The notes: generated by a model not told the origin, from the sequence alone. A DNA stretch of 64,000 nucleotides from Nitrospira sp. (GCA_005116835.1 SWDM01000014.1:177536-241535); one strand, 5' to 3'; counted from the stretch's first letter, positions 33,193 to 41,786 are shown. Made by a program: numbers and translations.

Positions 33193-33672
33193 ATGACATA
33201 CGTTGAGCCAAAAGGTGAGATTGTGGCAGTTTCCCAAGAAGGCGATGTGTCTCATGTATGTGTCCGCTTCGATAGGATGGATCTGGGTCCGATAGCTCCT
33301 GCTGGACTCTATGTTGACCCCAAGACAGGCAATGAAAGATTTCAGCTTCATAAACTAGCCAGAAATGATGGAGAGCTGTTCTATTTTGAGACATACAACT
33401 CCACACACCCACTGCCAATGCCAGGCGAAGTCTATTCCTATCGCGGATGGTGGTTGGCGGAAGCCATGGAGGCGGCTTTGGATACAAAGGCGGAGTGGGT
33501 AAGGGAGAAATATCCCGACAACAATGATCACGAGCACTGCTTATTTACCTGGGAAACTATCACCGCAAATTCGGAGATCAGTGAAGGCTATCGTTCTAAA
33601 TATGGCTGGATCACCGTCAATGCGTATGAGAAATTTATTCGCGAAGATATCTACCGTCTTCGACGTAAGTAA
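33193..33672 (+). CDS. Hypothetical protein (accessory)
   Basis: 159 residues, acidic and aromatic-rich, with no signal peptide. A strong AAGGAG site precedes the ATG. No family recognised; size and composition resemble small immunity-type or accessory proteins, but this is only an impression. Codon use is more AT-rich than flanking genes, suggesting recent acquisition. Nothing recognisable lies in 33076-33192. Confidence 0.5.
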   Translation: MTYVEPKGEIVAVSQEGDVSHVCVRFDRMDLGPIAPAGLYVDPKTGNERFQLHKLARNDGELFYFETYNSTHPLPMPGEVYSYRGWWLAEAMEAALDTKAEWVREKYPDNNDHEHCLFTWETITANSEISEGYRSKYGWITVNAYEKFIREDIYRLRRK

Positions 33673-33720
33673 GAGGGACGTCTATAAGTGGCGTGTCGCT
33701 ATATATCCGTGAGACCGCTT

Positions 33721-33783
33721 ACCCCCTGCCCTTCCAGTCACAACTGCGTCTCGACGCAGGCCCAGGACGAGGGCCATGCCATC
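33721..33783 (+). pseudogene. DUF1499 N-terminal fragment
   Basis: Translation gives Cys-Pro-Ser-Ser-His-Asn-Cys-Val-Ser-Thr-Gln-Ala-Gln-Asp-Glu-Gly-His, nearly identical to residues 13-29 of the DUF1499 protein at 34347. DNA identity over about 60 bases is high, with differences mostly at third positions. It is not linked to a start or to the rest of the gene, so it is a relic. It and the intact gene flank the toxin-antitoxin pair. Confidence 0.8.
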
Positions 33784-33895
33784 GTGGTGGCCTGTTCGAC
33801 GGTTAATGTGCAGCCGATTGCAAGGGGACGGCAAGTTCGCTAGACTCTCGTTATGGCTAGTGGTGCATCCTCAGTAGTAAGACGGAGGGCAATCC

Positions 33896-34096
33896 ATGAG
33901 CGAGATTGAACAGCTTGAGAAAACGGTATCAAACCTCTCGCCCAAGGATTTGGCGCAGTTTCGAGCCTGGTTCCTTGAGTTCGATGCGCGCGTGTGGGAT
34001 GAGCAAATCGAGACGGACCTCAAGGCCGGAAAGCTGGATGCGCTCATTACGGAGGCGCGAACCGAATTTGAACAGGGTAAAGCACGACCCCTGTGA
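33896..34096 (+). CDS. Antitoxin of a type II toxin-antitoxin pair
   Basis: A 66-residue acidic, helical protein: Glu-Gln-Leu-Glu-Lys-Thr-Val-Ser-Asn-Leu-Ser-Pro, then Phe-Arg-Ala-Trp-Phe near the middle and a Glu/Ala-rich end. This short type, followed by a RelE-like toxin overlapping by four bases (GTGA), is common in cyanobacteria and Nitrospira. It should neutralise the product of the next gene and repress the pair. AGACGGAGGGC upstream could be the ribosome site. Confidence 0.75.
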   Translation: MSEIEQLEKTVSNLSPKDLAQFRAWFLEFDARVWDEQIETDLKAGKLDALITEARTEFEQGKARPL

Positions 34097-34350
34097 AGCA
34101 TACTGCTTCGTCACGATTCTGGAACGCCTATCATGCCCTCCCTGAAGACATTCGCTCCCTGGCTGACAAGAACTTCCAGCTTTTGAAATTCAATCCGCGC
34201 CACCCTTCTCTTCGCCTTAAGCGCATCGGAGAACTGTGGTCGGTACGAGTCGGTGATCACTATCGAGCGCTTGGGTTCGATGCCCAAGGGGGAATCAACT
34301 GGTTCTGGATTGGCACCCACGCTGACTATAACAAGCTCATCGCTCCATGA
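34093..34350 (+). CDS. RelE/ParE-family toxin
   Basis: An 85-residue basic protein: Phe-Trp-Asn-Ala-Tyr-His-Ala-Leu-Pro near the start, Lys-Phe-Asn-Pro-Arg-His-Pro-Ser-Leu, then Trp-Ser-Val-Arg-Val-Gly-Asp-His-Tyr-Arg-Ala-Leu-Gly, the central RelE-fold strands. The last residues, Trp-Ile-Gly-Thr-His-Ala-Asp-Tyr-Asn, carry the usual His-x-x-Tyr. It probably cleaves mRNA. The GTG start overlaps the antitoxin stop. Its own stop overlaps the ATG of the DUF1499 gene (ATGA), a junction suggesting the pair was placed precisely against that gene. Confidence 0.8.
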   Translation: MKHTASSRFWNAYHALPEDIRSLADKNFQLLKFNPRHPSLRLKRIGELWSVRVGDHYRALGFDAQGGINWFWIGTHADYNKLIAP

Positions 34351-34721
34351 CTCGTAACGAGCCTTCCAAGCAACTTCCTCCTTGTCCCTCCAGCCCCAAC
34401 TGTGTCTCGACCCAGGCCCAGGATGAGGGCCATTCGATTGCTCCCTTTCGCTATCGTAAGTCTCGTGCTGAGGCGAAGGAGGCATTGAAGGAAGCTCTCC
34501 GTTCCATGTCGCGGATGAAACTTGTCGAGGAGGATGAGACCTATCTCCACTATGAGTCCACCAGCCTGTTATTTCGCTTCGTTGACGATATCGAATTTTT
34601 GTTCGACGATGAAGCCAAAACCATCCACTTCCGTTCCGCCTCCCGCACCGGCTACGGTGATCTGGGAGTCAATCGCAAACGCATGGAGCAGGTGCGTGCC
34701 CTCGCAGAGGGAAAACTGTAA
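34347..34721 (+). CDS. DUF1499-family protein
   Basis: A 124-residue protein with the DUF1499 opening Cys-Pro-Ser-Ser-Pro-Asn-Cys-Val-Ser-Thr-Gln, then a compact domain ending Ser-Arg-Thr-Gly-Tyr-Gly-Asp-Leu-Gly-Val-Asn-Arg-Lys-Arg. Function unknown. No signal peptide here, though many members have one; the ATG overlaps the toxin stop. A diverged duplicate of its 5' part lies at 33721, upstream of the toxin-antitoxin pair. Confidence 0.8.
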   Translation: MTRNEPSKQLPPCPSSPNCVSTQAQDEGHSIAPFRYRKSRAEAKEALKEALRSMSRMKLVEEDETYLHYESTSLLFRFVDDIEFLFDDEAKTIHFRSASRTGYGDLGVNRKRMEQVRALAEGKL

Positions 34722-34792
34722 CTCTATTCGGTAATTTCCTTTGGCGTTGAGGGGCCTCCTGCTACGATGTCGTAAACAGGAGGCCGGAGACG

Positions 34793-35116
34793 ATGGGGTT
34801 TAAACGGAAAGGATCGCGTGTTGAGGTCAACCGGGCCGGTCGCCTGCAGCGCGGGCCTCTCTCGGCGCCGTGCAAGGTGCTGGATGTCAGCGAGACAGGT
34901 GTCCGGATTGAGAGCCGCATGTTTGTGAAGAGCGGTGATGAGCTTCAACTCATGATCGAGCTTGAGCAAGGGAGAACGTTGACTTGTAGCTTACAAGTCG
35001 TCCATGTGCGTTCCCCTAAGTTCGGCTCGAAGATTACTTCAATCAGTCCGGAGGACCGGGAGCGACTGGCCCATATCTTCGACGATCGCGTACAGACCAG
35101 CTTTTCCCGCCGGTAG
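34793..35116 (+). CDS. PilZ-domain protein
   Basis: A 107-residue single-domain protein with both c-di-GMP contacts of PilZ: Arg-Lys-Gly-Ser-Arg near residue 5 (RxxxR type) and Asp-Val-Ser-Glu-Thr-Gly near 38 (DxSxxG). It is likely a small c-di-GMP effector. An AGGAGG site lies before the ATG. It is separate from the four-gene PilZ cluster at 42178. The spacer 35117-35270 shows nothing recognisable. Confidence 0.82.
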   Translation: MGFKRKGSRVEVNRAGRLQRGPLSAPCKVLDVSETGVRIESRMFVKSGDELQLMIELEQGRTLTCSLQVVHVRSPKFGSKITSISPEDRERLAHIFDDRVQTSFSRR

Positions 35117-35270
35117 CCGGTTCTTGCCCCATATTGCCTGGCAAGCTTGGATTGGCCTCAGCTCCCTTTTCCCTCTCCCTAAAACTCGTTCGTCAAAAAG
35201 TAGATTAAGCACATCAAATACCCGAAGGACCACCCTTTAGATTTCTGGGCTACTGACCGAAAGGGGATTT

Positions 35271-35340
35271 GGCAGGCTGTTTAGTTAGGCCGATCAGCAA
35301 GGCCGCAGCCGACGACGCCGGACTTTTTCAACAGCCTGCT
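35271..35340. repeat. Palindromic element P2, internally deleted
   Basis: 70 bases with arms GGCAGGCTGTTTAGTTAGGC and the paired CCGGACTTTTTCAACAGCCTGC. It keeps AGCAAGGCCGCAGCCGA but lacks the central hairpin. Its right end overlaps the stop codon of the minus-strand gene at 35339. Confidence 0.75.
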
Positions 35341-35545
35341 AGTGTGCGGGGCTGGGTGGTTTCTGGCCGAGCCTGGTTGTGTGTTGGAAGACACATTTCG
35401 GGCAGGTGTAGTGGACGAATTGCTTGCCACCGACGAGGCGTTTCTTCATCGTGACCTGGCACCAGGTGCAGAGGCGATCGGGGAGATCAGCTGAAGGCGG
35501 AATCGGGTTCGGGATAGATGATGTGCCAGTAGTCATGCGCGGCAT
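35339..35545 (-). CDS. Small zinc-ribbon-type protein
   Basis: 68 residues with Cys-Thr-Trp-Cys (about 27-30) and Cys-Pro-Lys-Cys (about 48-51), a classic one-zinc ribbon. Ser/Pro-rich ends surround it. A GGAGAGA stretch lies next to the ATG. No family recognised; it resembles the Cys-rich gene at 27067 in size. Another ATG lies three codons in. Confidence 0.6.
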   Translation of the reverse strand: MPRMTTGTSSIPNPIPPSADLPDRLCTWCQVTMKKRLVGGKQFVHYTCPKCVFQHTTRLGQKPPSPAH

Positions 35546-35715
35546 TCTCTCCGACCGCTGCGAACCTTGTCAATCAGTCGAGCGGGCTTCAGACGACTCA
35601 GGTCGAAAAAAAAGTTTCTCCAGCCCCTTTCATCTGAAAATTTTCGTGGTATAGTCCGAACCATCAGTCCATGGTCACAGTTTTTCACCCTCCTAACAGA
35701 AAGGTTAGAACTTAT

Positions 35716-36156
35716 ATGAGTAGCCCAACTGATTCTGAGACCGCAATCTTTCCACCCGAGTCCCCAGTAGCTGATTCCATTGCTCCCCAGGAGATGGTGG
35801 GCGATGGGAAGGCGTGGGGACTCTGTACCGCCCTCGATCTTCAAGACTGTAACCCCGACCTGATCCGTAATGCCGACCATATCCGCCGCTACGTCGTCGA
35901 GCTCTGTGAGCTTATCGACATGAAGCGATTTGGCGAATGCCAAGTCGTCGATTTCGGCTCAGGCCGCGTTGCGGGGTATTCTATGGTGCAGCTGATCTCA
36001 ACCTCGTTGATCAGCGGCCATTTTGCAAACGATACGAACAATGCCTACCTCGACATTTTCAGCTGCAAGGGTTATGACCCTGCCGTGGTCGAGACGTTCT
36101 CCAAAGATTTCTTCGGCGCACGTCGCAGTACGACGACGGTCACGCTCCGATACTAG
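35716..36156 (+). CDS. SpeD (AdoMet decarboxylase)-like protein
   Basis: A 146-residue protein related to bacterial S-adenosylmethionine decarboxylase proenzymes. Matching elements are Val-Val-Asp-Phe-Gly-x-Gly-Arg, Gly-Tyr-Ser-Met-Val-Gln-Leu, Ile-Ser-Gly-His-Phe and Tyr-Leu-Asp-Ile-Phe-Ser-Cys. At the self-cleavage site, where SpeD has Glu-Ser-His-Ile-Ser, this protein has Thr-Ser-Leu-Ile-Ser. The pyruvoyl-forming Ser is kept but the Glu before and the His after are changed. Relatives of SpeD with altered activity toward ornithine or arginine have been reported, so the substrate is open. An ATG 15 codons upstream is also in frame. A strong terminator follows. Confidence 0.75.
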   Translation: MSSPTDSETAIFPPESPVADSIAPQEMVGDGKAWGLCTALDLQDCNPDLIRNADHIRRYVVELCELIDMKRFGECQVVDFGSGRVAGYSMVQLISTSLISGHFANDTNNAYLDIFSCKGYDPAVVETFSKDFFGARRSTTTVTLRY

Positions 36157-36161
36157 GAGAA

Positions 36162-36191
36162 ACCGGGAGCCGCGGCACCGCGGCTCCCGGT
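36162..36191 (+). terminator. Rho-independent-type terminator after the SpeD-like gene
   Basis: A perfect 14-bp inverted repeat, ACCGGGAGCCGCGG / CCGCGGCTCCCGGT, with two central bases, followed by CTTGATA. It starts five bases after the stop. Confidence 0.85.
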
Positions 36192-36222
36192 CTTGATACA
36201 AGAGGTTGTTCCCTTCCCTGGA

Positions 36223-36558
36223 ATGATGAATTCCCCCACAGTCAAAGAGTTTTTTCAGCGTTTCCCCGATCTGCTCGATTCAGAGGCCGCAGAAGATCTT
36301 GATGTGGTCTATCAATTCGACTTGAGCGGGGCTCAGGGTGGGCAGTATATTCTTACGATCCGGGAGGGGGCCTGTCGGGTTACAGAGGGAATCCATGAGG
36401 ATCCTCACGTTGTGCTCTCGATGGCAGGAGAGGATTGTATCAAGGTGTTGACGGGCCAGTTGAGTGGGACCTCTGTTGCCATGTCGGGCCGGCTCAAGAT
36501 CAGCGGGGACATTGGGTTGGCAATGCAACTGAAGGCACTCTTTCCCACAGTCGGGTAA
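36223..36558 (+). CDS. SCP2 sterol-binding-type protein
   Basis: About 111 residues. The SCP2 fold pattern is visible: Val-Val-Tyr-Gln-Phe-Asp-Leu-Ser-Gly, Ile-His-Glu-Asp-Pro-His-Val-Val-Leu-Ser-Met, and Leu-Lys-Ile-Ser-Gly-Asp-Ile-Gly-Leu-Ala-Met-Gln-Leu. Such small proteins bind lipids; in a hopanoid-making bacterium a hopanoid or fatty acyl ligand is possible. The start is uncertain: ATG at 36223 or 36226, or a TTG at 36193 inside the terminator region. Confidence 0.75.
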   Translation: MMNSPTVKEFFQRFPDLLDSEAAEDLDVVYQFDLSGAQGGQYILTIREGACRVTEGIHEDPHVVLSMAGEDCIKVLTGQLSGTSVAMSGRLKISGDIGLAMQLKALFPTVG

Positions 36559-36569
36559 CATCTCCGTAG

Positions 36570-36660
36570 CAGGGCTGAGCGAGACTGGTCGAGCAAGGTG
36601 GGAGGCCAATCGGTTCACGTCGCGCTGCTCTCGCAAGTCTCGCCCTTCACGCGCCTGCGG
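36570..36660. repeat. Word-repeat region (GCGAGAC type)
   Basis: GAGCGAGACTGGTCGAGCAAG at the left faces CTGCTCTCGCAAGTCTCGC at the right, enclosing about 20 bases. It separates the SCP2 gene from the convergent RND gene and may end both transcripts. Confidence 0.65.
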
Positions 36661-36662
36661 CT

Positions 36663-39600
36663 CTATCGACCGATCGGCTCGGCCGGTATCCAGTCTACAT
36701 CCTGTAGCGCCTTATCCTCATGGCGGGGGAACCGTTCCTCTAACATCACATAGATCGTGGGAACGAGAAAGAGGGTGAGGATCGTTGAGAAACTGAGCCC
36801 TCCGACGACTGCGCGGGCTAAGGGGGCGTTCGTCTCGCCTCCGGTTCCCCAGCCAATGGCCATGGGGAGCAGCCCTAACACTGTGGCGAGGGAGGTCATC
36901 AGAATGGGTCGGAGTCTCGTCCGCGCGGCGGTGACTGCCGCGTCATGCAATTCCCGCCCTCGCCGACGCAGCACGTTCGTATAATCGACCAGCAGGACGC
37001 CGTTGGAGACCACGATGCCCAGCATCATGATGATCCCCATCATTGATGTCGTGGAGAGGGTCGTGTCGGTCAGAAAGAGGATCAGGATCACGCCCGGGAA
37101 GCCCATAGGGACTGCAAACATGATGATGAATGGATCGATCAGCGATTTGAACTGGGCCGCCATGACCATGTACACGAGGGCTAACGCCAGGGCCGTTGCA
37201 AAGAGCAACCCTGCAAATGTCTCTCGCTGTTGCTGAATTTGGCCGGCCAGTTTGATGCTGAAACCGGAGGGGAGCTGGATCTTGGCAATGGCTTCCTCCA
37301 AGTCGGCAGCGACGGCGCCGAGATCCCGATCCACCGGATTGGCGGTTACATGGACGACCCGCTGAAAGTATTTTCGGTCTATTTTCACCGGGCCGGCATT
37401 GAGCTTGAGCGAGGCGACATTTTTCAGGAGAACCGGTTCTCCCCTTTGTGAGGGCAAGAGGATGTTCTCGATGTCTGTGAGGTCGTTCCGGTGTTCTTCC
37501 CCGAGCCAGGCACTGATGTAGTATTCGTTCCCATTTTGAGGGTCGGTATAGATGATCGGGTCGGTCGGACCGTTGCCGTTGAGTGAAAAGAGTACGGCGG
37601 TGGCCACATCCGTTTCGCTGACACCGAGGAGCGCCGCCTTCTCGCGATCCACCACCACGTTGACCTCGGGATAGTTCTCCTCGCGACTGACCTCGATGTC
37701 GGCCAGGCCAGGTATTTGTTGCATCAGGCTTTCGACCTGCCGGATAACCACGCGCGCATCGTCAAAATCGTAGCCGTATATTTCTACATCGACGGACTTC
37801 TGCGACCCAAAACTGGTGATGCGTTTGATGAGCCCGCCAGGATCGAAGAACATCGCCACGCCGGGGAAGAGTTTGAGGACTTTGGGCCTCACATCGTTCA
37901 TGATTTGCACTTGGTTTCTGGTCCGCTTGTCCGGCGTGACGAGATGGACGGAGATGCTCGACGTATGGGGGCCGGTATTCGGGTTGAATAGGGAGGATCG
38001 GCCTTGGGCCAATACTCCGGTACTGGAGACGATGGTTTCCAGCTCCTCGGCGGGGATCTGGGCCCGTAGTACTCGTTCGATTTCGGCCACTTGCTGCTCG
38101 GTTTTCTCCACTCGCTGACCGACCGGTCCGCGCAGGACGATACGGAACTGGCTCTCATCCGACACCGGTAGAAACTCCGTGCCGATTTTGGAGGCCAGCG
38201 CGGTCGAGGCGGCGAAGAGGAGCAGGACGCCTGCGAGGAAGCGCCAGCGATGGGCCAAGACCCAGCGGAGCGATTCCTCATAGCCTCTGTCCAATGACTC
38301 GTACCGGGTACGGCTCCAATCCATCAGCCGAACGAACCATGCAGGCATCGAACGGTGAGACTCCAGCTCCGGCTTGAGGAATCTATAGCAGAGCGCCGGG
38401 GTGACCGTGCGGGAGACGAAGAAGGACGTGAACAGGGAAATTGCGATTGTGATCGTCAGGGGAATCAACAGCAAACGGGCAATCCCAGCGACAAAGAAGA
38501 TCGGAAGGAAGACGACGACCGTGGTGACCGTTGAGGCCAGGATGGGCATCGCCACTTCGCGGGCTGCTTCCAATATGGCATCCCAGCGGCGGGGCGATGT
38601 GTTGAGGTGCCGTTGAATGTTCTCAAGTTCCACAATGGAGTCGTCGACGAGCCGTCCGATTCCAAGGGCTAATCCTCCCAGCGTGAACACGTTCAGGGTT
38701 TGTCCTGAAAAGTACAGTACGATGAAGGTCACCATGATCGAGAGGGGAATGGAGACGGAAATGATCAGCGTACTCGTGAAATTGCGGAGAAAAATCAAGA
38801 TAACCGCTGCAGCGAGCAGCGATCCGTGTAGCGCCTGTTCGGCGAGGTTGCTGATCGACTGGCGGATATAGACAGATTGATCGAAAGAAATGCCGACTTT
38901 TACGCCGGGGGGAATGCCGACCATCTTCGGCAAGGCCGTGCGCAGGGCATCGACCACTGCCACGGTATTGGCGATGGGCTGTTTGTTCACCCGTAGATAC
39001 ACGGCCCTGGTTCCGTCCGTTCTGACAATATTGGTTTGAATGTCCGACGAGTCGGTCACGGTGCCGACATCCCGTACGCGCACGGGGCTGCCCTGTTGGT
39101 TGACCTTCACGATCACGTCCTGAATCGGGTCGACGGAGCGGAACTGATTATTGGTGAAGACGTTGTAGTCGAGATTGCCAGCCTTGATGTCGCCGGAGGG
39201 AAGGATGAGGTTGGAGGCCTTCACGGACTTGACGACATCGAGGATCGACAGGCTCCTGGCGTTGAGCAGTGCCGGGTCGAGGTTGATGTTGATCTGGCGG
39301 ATTTTCCCGCCTTCCACCGTGGCGGCAGCAACATTGGCGATCTGTTCGATCTGCGGGGCAATCGTATTCGAGGCCAGGTCGTAGAGAGCCCGTTCGTCGA
39401 GATCGTCGCTAGAGACTGTGACGAGTGAGACGGGGATATTGGAGACGTCGAATTTCACGATGAAGGGTTGGAGAATGCCGGGCGGGAGGCTGTTGAGGAT
39501 TTGGGTGACCCGCTGCATCACCTCCATCTGCCCGACGTTAATGTCCGCACCCCAGTTGAACCAGATCTGCACTCCGCCGATGCCTTGCTTGGCAAACGAC

Positions 39601-39842
39601 TCGACATGCTCGACGTTCGAGGCGGAACTCACCGCTTTCTCGATGGGATAGACGACGCTCTGTTCGATGTCGAGCGGTGGCGCGCCTTTATAGATCACAC
39701 CGACGAATGCAACGGGCACTTGAATTTGCGGGAAGAGATCCACCGGGAGCCGCTGGACGGAGGTAGCGCCCAGGATCACCATGGCCAGGGACAGCATCAG
39801 GATGCCGATGCGGTTGCGAAGTGCGAGGAGGGTCAGCCACAT
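36663..39842 (-). CDS. RND-family efflux transporter (HAE1-like)
   Basis: A 1059-residue inner-membrane pump with the 12-helix RND layout: helix 1 near residues 10-30, large periplasmic loops, and a second helix set after about 850. The proton-relay region reads Leu-Val-Asp-Asp-Ser-Ile-Val-Glu-Leu-Glu-Asn (about 405-415). Family motifs Gly-x-Gly-Gly-Glu-Thr-Asn-Ala-Pro-Leu-Ala and Met-Met-Gly-Ile-Ile-Met-Met-Leu-Gly are present. It exports drugs or other small molecules with the membrane-fusion protein encoded upstream; an outer-membrane TolC partner is not in the window. Confidence 0.92.
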   Translation of the reverse strand: MWLTLLALRNRIGILMLSLAMVILGATSVQRLPVDLFPQIQVPVAFVGVIYKGAPPLDIEQSVVYPIEKAVSSASNVEHVESFAKQGIGGVQIWFNWGADINVGQMEVMQRVTQILNSLPPGILQPFIVKFDVSNIPVSLVTVSSDDLDERALYDLASNTIAPQIEQIANVAAATVEGGKIRQININLDPALLNARSLSILDVVKSVKASNLILPSGDIKAGNLDYNVFTNNQFRSVDPIQDVIVKVNQQGSPVRVRDVGTVTDSSDIQTNIVRTDGTRAVYLRVNKQPIANTVAVVDALRTALPKMVGIPPGVKVGISFDQSVYIRQSISNLAEQALHGSLLAAAVILIFLRNFTSTLIISVSIPLSIMVTFIVLYFSGQTLNVFTLGGLALGIGRLVDDSIVELENIQRHLNTSPRRWDAILEAAREVAMPILASTVTTVVVFLPIFFVAGIARLLLIPLTITIAISLFTSFFVSRTVTPALCYRFLKPELESHRSMPAWFVRLMDWSRTRYESLDRGYEESLRWVLAHRWRFLAGVLLLFAASTALASKIGTEFLPVSDESQFRIVLRGPVGQRVEKTEQQVAEIERVLRAQIPAEELETIVSSTGVLAQGRSSLFNPNTGPHTSSISVHLVTPDKRTRNQVQIMNDVRPKVLKLFPGVAMFFDPGGLIKRITSFGSQKSVDVEIYGYDFDDARVVIRQVESLMQQIPGLADIEVSREENYPEVNVVVDREKAALLGVSETDVATAVLFSLNGNGPTDPIIYTDPQNGNEYYISAWLGEEHRNDLTDIENILLPSQRGEPVLLKNVASLKLNAGPVKIDRKYFQRVVHVTANPVDRDLGAVAADLEEAIAKIQLPSGFSIKLAGQIQQQRETFAGLLFATALALALVYMVMAAQFKSLIDPFIIMFAVPMGFPGVILILFLTDTTLSTTSMMGIIMMLGIVVSNGVLLVDYTNVLRRRGRELHDAAVTAARTRLRPILMTSLATVLGLLPMAIGWGTGGETNAPLARAVVGGLSFSTILTLFLVPTIYVMLEERFPRHEDKALQDVDWIPAEPIGR

Positions 39843-39844
39843 GA

Positions 39845-39960
39845 TGGAAGTGCTGAGTGCTGGGTGCTGAGTGCTGGGTACAAGGTCATCTTGGGCAAAT
39901 CCAAAAAACTCTTAGCATTACCTGCATTGATACTTTCAATTCAGGACTCAGGACTCAGGA
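39845..39960. repeat. Word-repeat region (GTGCTGGG/GACTCAG types)
   Basis: GTGCTGAGTGCTGGGTGCTG near the left and AGGACTCAGGACTCAGGACT near the right, only partly complementary. It lies between the fusion protein and pump genes of one operon. Confidence 0.65.
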
Positions 39961-41130
39961 CTGAGTAAGTGACTGCGTCTGCACGGGACTGCCGTCGTGC
40001 ACGAGATCTTTCCCGGATACGATCACCTGCTCCGATCCGTCCAAGCCCTTTGTAACCTCCACCCGGCTCTCATCGCGGACTCCGATTTCCACTGGTACTC
40101 GCTGGGCTCTTCCTTCACGCACAATGTAGACATATTGAGAGTCTTCCAATCGGCTCACTGCATCGATGGGGATTTGAATCGCGTTTCGATGCACGCCGAC
40201 CATGATTTCTACGCGGGCGAACATGCCGCCCTTCAAGACATGATCCTTGTTGGGAAGATCGACCTCGATCGTCATTGTGCGGGTAGCCCGGTTCAGCGCT
40301 TGGACAACGCGGGTGACCGTGCCCTCGAAGATACGGTCGTGATAAGCCTCGGCGCGAACTTCCACCTTTTGGCCTGCCTGGATGAGCGGGATGTCTTTCT
40401 CGACGACCTCGATCAGAATGCGGACCGTCTGGATCTCATGGAGGGTGAGAATCCCTCGCGAGGTGGTGGAAGTGCCGGCAGTTGTTCCGCTGACATAGGA
40501 GCCGAGATCGAGGTTGCGTTCGGCCACATAGCCGGCAAAGGGTGCGCGAATAAACGAGTAGGCCAGGTTCGTCTCGGCCTGCGCCAGGGCGACTTCCATT
40601 TGTTGGACCTGTGCGCGGAGAGAGTCGAGTGCCGCCACCGCCGCGTCGTACGCAACCTGGGCGTTGTCCAGATCTTGCTGCGAGACAAATTGGTCTTTGA
40701 TCAATGCTTGCATCCGATTGAGCATGAGGGTGGTGTTGCGGACGCTGGCATCCTGCTGTGAGACCCTCGCTTTGGCTGCAGCCAGGTTTGCCTTGGCCTG
40801 GTCGACGGCATGCCGATAATCCGAGTGATCGATCTCGATCAGAAGCTGGTTGGCTTTGACCAGGTCGCCTTTGTCGACATAGATTTTAGCGATGTAGCCG
40901 TTCACCCGTGAAAACAAATTGACTGATTGGTTGGGGGTGATGTCGGCGGTGTAGGTGAGTCGAATGTCGAGATCCTGTCTCAGCGGCGCCGTGGTGGCGA
41001 CGGTGATGACTCGGGGTTGGTGGGCATCGGTCTTGGCGCCGCTGCTGAGACGAAATACGACGAGGGCCGTGACTGCAAAGAAAATGATCACTCCGAGGGT
41101 GACGATCGGATGTTGCTTGAGGGGATTCAC
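39955..41130 (-). CDS. RND efflux membrane-fusion (HlyD-type) subunit
   Basis: A 391-residue periplasmic adaptor. An N-terminal hydrophobic anchor (about 9-28) is followed by a lipoyl-like half (Phe-Ser-Arg-Val-Asn-Gly-Tyr-Ile), a long coiled coil (about 110-190, rich in Ala, Gln, Asp and Leu) and the second lipoyl half (Ile-Arg-Ala-Pro-Phe-Ala-Gly-Tyr). A beta-barrel follows. It links the pump to an outer-membrane channel. The GTG start overlaps the TetR gene's stop (GTGA), so the regulator, adaptor and pump form one operon. Confidence 0.9.
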   Translation of the reverse strand: MNPLKQHPIVTLGVIIFFAVTALVVFRLSSGAKTDAHQPRVITVATTAPLRQDLDIRLTYTADITPNQSVNLFSRVNGYIAKIYVDKGDLVKANQLLIEIDHSDYRHAVDQAKANLAAAKARVSQQDASVRNTTLMLNRMQALIKDQFVSQQDLDNAQVAYDAAVAALDSLRAQVQQMEVALAQAETNLAYSFIRAPFAGYVAERNLDLGSYVSGTTAGTSTTSRGILTLHEIQTVRILIEVVEKDIPLIQAGQKVEVRAEAYHDRIFEGTVTRVVQALNRATRTMTIEVDLPNKDHVLKGGMFARVEIMVGVHRNAIQIPIDAVSRLEDSQYVYIVREGRAQRVPVEIGVRDESRVEVTKGLDGSEQVIVSGKDLVHDGSPVQTQSLTQS

Positions 41131-41786
41131 CGCGCGTGCCTCCCCGGCGTCTGATGTCCGGTCGGTATCTTGATCAGCCCGGTGAGGAATAGATCGACAT
41201 AGGTTGCCACCGTATCCTCATGGGATTGATGCATCGGGACTCCAAAGATTTCATGGAGTAGTCGGTGATGGACGACCATGCCGATGAAGGCGCGGGCTGC
41301 CAGGAGGGGATCGACTGGGCGGAACGCTCCTTCTTCAATTCTGGTACGTATGTATGTGGCGAGGTGGTCGTAGAACACTTTGTGGTGTTTGCCGAAGAAC
41401 ATCTCGGATAGTTCGTGCCCCTCCAGCGCGCTAAACAACAGGAGCCGCAAGAGTGTCGAGTCGACACCGGGGCGAATGCGGTAGCTCGCGATCATCGTAA
41501 ATACGCGATGGTCGTCGTGTGTATGGGCCGCCGCTTCAAGCGTTTCTAGCAGTTCGTTCACAGTCACTTTTTCTGCCAGAATCGCAGCGTAGAGCGTCCG
41601 TTTCGTCGGGAAATGCTTGAATACTAACGCCTCACTCACCCCTGCTGCTTTGGCAATTTCTTTTGTCGTGGTGCCGTTGAATCCTTTTGCGGCGAAGAGC
41701 GATGCGGCGGCCACGATGAGGCTGGCCTGACGATCGCGCGAGGAAGCCCGCAGGCCGTTCCTGGTTTTTGGCGCTCGCTTTTTCAT
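41127..41786 (-). CDS. TetR/AcrR-family repressor of the RND operon
   Basis: About 219 residues. The N-terminal helix-turn-helix has the TetR signature Ala-Ala-Ser-Leu-Phe-Ala-Ala-Lys-Gly-Phe-Asn-Gly-Thr-Thr-Thr, then Ile-Ala-Lys-Ala-Ala-Gly-Val and Phe-Lys-His-Phe-Pro-Thr-Lys. The rest is a ligand-binding helical domain. It likely represses its own operon. The ATG at 41786 directly adjoins a palindromic operator. An ATG eight codons upstream (41810) would place the operator inside the coding region and was considered less likely; no ribosome site clearly decides. Confidence 0.88.
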   Translation of the reverse strand: MKKRAPKTRNGLRASSRDRQASLIVAAASLFAAKGFNGTTTKEIAKAAGVSEALVFKHFPTKRTLYAAILAEKVTVNELLETLEAAAHTHDDHRVFTMIASYRIRPGVDSTLLRLLLFSALEGHELSEMFFGKHHKVFYDHLATYIRTRIEEGAFRPVDPLLAARAFIGMVVHHRLLHEIFGVPMHQSHEDTVATYVDLFLTGLIKIPTGHQTPGRHAR

